A DNA stretch of 10,039 nucleotides from Candidatus Zixiibacteriota bacterium (GTDB lineage Bacteria > Zixibacteria > MSB-5A5 > GN15 > JAAZOE01), in NCBI GenBank assembly GCA_012797915.1, contig JAAZOE010000265.1:1-10039 (forward strand). The letters are read 5' to 3'. Below are positions 7,333-10,039 of this stretch, in pieces (position 1 is the first letter of the stretch; every line of letters starts with the position of its first letter). The notes below the pieces were generated by a model. It searched no databases and had not been told where the DNA came from. It was given only the letters and a program-made list of their open reading frames with translations. Both the position numbers and the translations under genes were made by a program.

Positions 7333-10039
7333 AATCATCGGCCTCCGTCGGGGCGGTTTCATCTGGGCGGCCACCGCGGTCTTCATCGCCGGTATGTCGC
7401 CTCCGGCGCATGGGGGGCCGATTCGTCTGGTCCTGCACCCGGCCGCCGATACGACCCAGCGCACATGGATGATCGGCTCGGGATTGCTGGCGTCCGGATC
7501 CGATTCGGTCTCTTGTGACGGCCGCTGGCTGCGTCGCGGCACGGACTATCACCTGAATCTCCTGACCGGGGAACTGACTCTGGCCCCGGAAATCACCTGC
7601 GATTCCATCCTCGTTTCCGTGTTCCAGCTTCCGGAATGGCTGCAAACACCGGCCGGCAATCCGGTGCCGCAGGGAAAGCGATTGCTGCGCCTGGATTCGC
7701 TGCCGGTTGCGCCGACACCACCGGCCGGGTCATCGCCCCAGCGGCTCACGCTGTCGGGCAATAAGTCGTTCACCATGACGGTGGGACGCTCCGGCGAGGG
7801 GGCATTTTCGCAGGGGATGGATGTCGATTTTGACGCCTTCACCGGAGGCGGATTGCATCTGCGGGGGTCGATTTCGGATCGAGGCGGCCGGGGAAGCGAT
7901 CTCGGCGGCGGCACCACGCCGCTGTCGGAGTTGGACAAGTACTTTTTCGAGATCGAAGGCTCCCGGTTCCTCGCCCGCGGCGGAGATATTTTTACGCCCA
8001 AGGGGGGAGAGCTTCCGGTCAAACGAATCAAGGGGATATCGGCTGTCTATCAGACCGAGAACCACCATTTGGCGGCGGACCTCGGCCGTCCGCCGGGACG
8101 ATTCATCAGCCGGAAGATTGCCGGGGCGGACGGGCGCCAGGGACCATATCAGATCGTCAATGACGACGGACTGCCGACCGGAGTTGTCGCCGGTACGGAA
8201 AAAATCTACCTGGACGGCCGGCTGCTGGAGAGCGGCGCCGATAAAGAGTATCTGGTTGATTACCCCACCGGGCGCATCACCTTTTCTCCGCGCGTTCTTA
8301 TTACCGCGCGAAGCCGGATCGAGGTCGATTGCGAAGCGGTCGCGACGGTCTACGATCAGGCGATCTATGACATCATGGGAAGCGCCGGAATTTTGGGACG
8401 GCGGCTGACCCTCGGTCTGGGGGCCCGACGGGAGACCGATGAGAAAGACCGATTGCGCTATGGATCGCTGTCGGCTCAGGACATCGATATCCTGCGGAAC
8501 GCCGGCGACTCTACGGCGCAGGCCTTTACCAGCGGGGCGGTGGCGACGCCGGGCGGCAGTTATGCGTCAACTGTCGATTCCATGGGGCATCAGTATTACC
8601 GATTCGTCGGCGCCGGCACCGGCGAATACACTGTCACGTTTTCGATGGTTGGGGAAGGACGGGGGGAGTATCGCTATCTCGGTGACGGCGTCTTCGAGTA
8701 TGTCGGACCCGGGCAGGGGAGTTACCTGCCGGTCAACTTCCTGACGTTGCCCGGCAGTCAGGACAAGATCCATGCCGCCCTGGCGTCGGTCTTTGCGGCC
8801 GGCGGAGAAGCCCGTCTGTCGTATGAGGGAAACATCATCGACCACAACCTGTTTTCTTCCCGCGATGACGATGACAATTTCACCAGTCGGGCGTCGGGAG
8901 AAGTAACCTTCGCTCGAGGTTGGCTCAAGTCATCCGGTGATTTCCATTTCCGTCAAACCGGATTCAACGCTCTAAACCGGGTGGAGGAAGCCGACTACGC
9001 CCGCCTCTGGGCCCTTCCGGATACGGCCGTTCAGAGGGATGAGATGCGTCTGGAGGAAACCATTGAGGCGGCGATACCCTCGGGCGGCCTGACCGCCGGG
9101 TGGGGATACCTTAATTATAAAGATCGTCTCAGTGCGCATCGTCTGGCTGTGACGGGACATTTTCTTGACAGCCTTCCGATAACTCCCCGGTTCGAGTATC
9201 GTTCCGCCGGTTCCAGCGGGTGGAGCGGACGGTCCGGTTCCGGACTATTCGAGCGGCACAATGTCGGCCTTTCGATCAAGGCTCCGGCGGCGATCGGTTT
9301 CGATCTCGATTATACCCGGGAATTGACCAAGAACCTGTATGGACCGGCACCGGCCGTGGAGAGGTTCTCCGAATACCGGGGGACGGTTTTCTTCCGGCGG
9401 TCAAGCGTGGCCGTCTCGCGGCGGATTGACTTCACCGGGACGGATGTTGGGTTCAAAGGGCCGCAGGCGGACAAGCTCGTTCTGTCTCTGGAAGAGGCGC
9501 TGGGGCGGTTGACGATCTCGTTTTCCGGGACCTACCTCCATCTCAAACGGCTCGATTCCGACCGGGCCGATCGGGACGAGCGGTTGTTCTCGGCCGGATT
9601 TCATTATGCTCCGACCAGCGGGTGGGTGACGGTGCAGGCCGATTACCGCCAGAATCGCCAGGACGTCCGCACCTCGGGATATCGATACGTTCAGGTGCAG
9701 AGCGGCGACGGGGAGTATCGGTACGAGGACGGGCGATATCTGCCTGACCCTGACGGCGACTATATTCGCCTCCGCGAAGAGACGGGCAGCCAAACCTCGG
9801 TCTCGGCCGGGCAGAAGAGCCATACCCTTATGCTGTATCCGGGACGGATCGGGGCATCGGGGACGGTCCGCGCCCTTCTGGCGCAGACCGCGTTTCGTCT
9901 GCGGACGGAAGTGATCGAGGAACTGCCGGGAACGAACGGTCGACCGTGGTCATGGATTATCCCCTGGGTCAGCCGATCCGGCATGGAGTATACGACCCGG
10001 AACCGCCGGGAAATCTACTCGGCGATGATGCTGCCGAGG
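7310..10039 (+). CDS. large exported, probably outer-membrane beta-barrel protein, 3' end outside window
   Basis: The frame is open from the TGA at 7247 to the window's end: 910 codons from a TTG at 7310. That TTG is the only ATG/GTG/TTG before ATG 7394, and 7394 would lose the signal. The N-terminus (M)STRKAGRIIGLRRGGFIW... has a basic n-region, a hydrophobic core and a cleavage region ending AHG. No clear ribosome site is visible, and the start overlaps the NHL gene by 23 bases, suggesting coupling. Features: a short beta domain to about 145; LSGNKSFTMTVGRSGEG at 148-164; LDKYFFEIEGSRFLARGGD near 208-226; GRQGPY near 275-280; and a conserved-looking block at 294-341 (GTEKIYLDGRLL, YLVDYPTGRITFSPR). 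G-x-G-x-Y-type motifs occur at 436-472 and 799-818. The remainder alternates polar and hydrophobic residues with many Tyr, Arg and Gly, as in barrel strands. It recalls large outer-membrane proteins of FCB candidate phyla and, remotely, SprA. The function is not established. Confidence 0.75.
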   Translation, partial: MSTRKAGRIIGLRRGGFIWAATAVFIAGMSPPAHGGPIRLVLHPAADTTQRTWMIGSGLLASGSDSVSCDGRWLRRGTDYHLNLLTGELTLAPEITCDSILVSVFQLPEWLQTPAGNPVPQGKRLLRLDSLPVAPTPPAGSSPQRLTLSGNKSFTMTVGRSGEGAFSQGMDVDFDAFTGGGLHLRGSISDRGGRGSDLGGGTTPLSELDKYFFEIEGSRFLARGGDIFTPKGGELPVKRIKGISAVYQTENHHLAADLGRPPGRFISRKIAGADGRQGPYQIVNDDGLPTGVVAGTEKIYLDGRLLESGADKEYLVDYPTGRITFSPRVLITARSRIEVDCEAVATVYDQAIYDIMGSAGILGRRLTLGLGARRETDEKDRLRYGSLSAQDIDILRNAGDSTAQAFTSGAVATPGGSYASTVDSMGHQYYRFVGAGTGEYTVTFSMVGEGRGEYRYLGDGVFEYVGPGQGSYLPVNFLTLPGSQDKIHAALASVFAAGGEARLSYEGNIIDHNLFSSRDDDDNFTSRASGEVTFARGWLKSSGDFHFRQTGFNALNRVEEADYARLWALPDTAVQRDEMRLEETIEAAIPSGGLTAGWGYLNYKDRLSAHRLAVTGHFLDSLPITPRFEYRSAGSSGWSGRSGSGLFERHNVGLSIKAPAAIGFDLDYTRELTKNLYGPAPAVERFSEYRGTVFFRRSSVAVSRRIDFTGTDVGFKGPQADKLVLSLEEALGRLTISFSGTYLHLKRLDSDRADRDERLFSAGFHYAPTSGWVTVQADYRQNRQDVRTSGYRYVQVQSGDGEYRYEDGRYLPDPDGDYIRLREETGSQTSVSAGQKSHTLMLYPGRIGASGTVRALLAQTAFRLRTEVIEELPGTNGRPWSWIIPWVSRSGMEYTTRNRREIYSAMMLPR

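Noticed and set aside
7331..7400. Twin-arginine signal (LRRGGFIW) in the large last protein
   Set aside because: The arginine pair lacks the S/T-R-R-x-F-L-K context, with the Phe one position too far. An ordinary Sec signal explains the region.
6361..7542. Long open frame on the - strand (393 codons) opposite the NHL gene
   Set aside because: It mirrors the NHL repeats in an antisense frame and has no signal, domain or ribosome site supporting it.
7821..8744. Two + strand open frames of 195 and 101 codons inside the last gene
   Set aside because: They are out of frame with the 910-codon reading frame, which carries coherent strand-like and motif-bearing sequence. Their translations are Arg/Ser/Pro-rich and lack motifs.

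Overview
All genes in this window lie on the + strand and are packed almost without gaps. There are six protein genes, of which the first and last run off the window edges. The longest non-coding stretch is 54 bases. I see no RNA genes, insertion sequences, CRISPR arrays or convincing terminators. Base composition is GC-rich with strongly GC-ending codons. A PorV-type outer-membrane protein, a secreted protease with a type IX secretion (T9SS) C-terminal sorting domain, and paired DUF5683 proteins together point to a GC-rich member of the FCB group (Fibrobacterota-Chlorobiota-Bacteroidota and related candidate phyla). A Zixibacteria-, KSB1- or Marinimicrobia-like lineage fits better than a classical Bacteroidota. 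That assignment is an inference from gene content and style; no marker gene is present.

Layout. (1) 1-1160: 3' part of a PorV/PorQ-family outer-membrane beta-barrel. (2) 1215-4640: 1141-residue secreted M6-like zinc metalloprotease with FG-GAP/VCBS-type calcium motifs and a T9SS type A sorting domain. (3) 4652-5572 and (4) 5576-6364: two tandem, diverged DUF5683-type membrane proteins with signal peptides. (5) 6367-7332: six-bladed NHL beta-propeller lipoprotein, GTG start. (6) 7310-10039: at least 910 residues of a large exported, probably outer-membrane beta-barrel protein, probable TTG start, overlapping the NHL gene and running off the right edge.

How they may work together. In characterised T9SS, PorV collects cargo carrying a C-terminal sorting domain at the SprA translocon in the outer membrane. 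This window has PorV, a textbook cargo, an outer-membrane-type lipoprotein and a very large outer-membrane-like protein. The N-terminal architecture of that last protein loosely recalls SprA. The block therefore reads as an envelope/secretion operon in which the last gene, and possibly the DUF5683 pair and the propeller, are poorly characterised partners of a T9SS-like pathway. The co-directional, overlapping arrangement is seen directly; the functional link is inference.

The most notable items are the large last protein with its repeated G-x-G-x-Y/DGDY motifs, a roughly 420-bp low-GC patch inside the protease gene, an unusual N-terminal segment in the PorV homologue, and the DUF5683 tandem pair.
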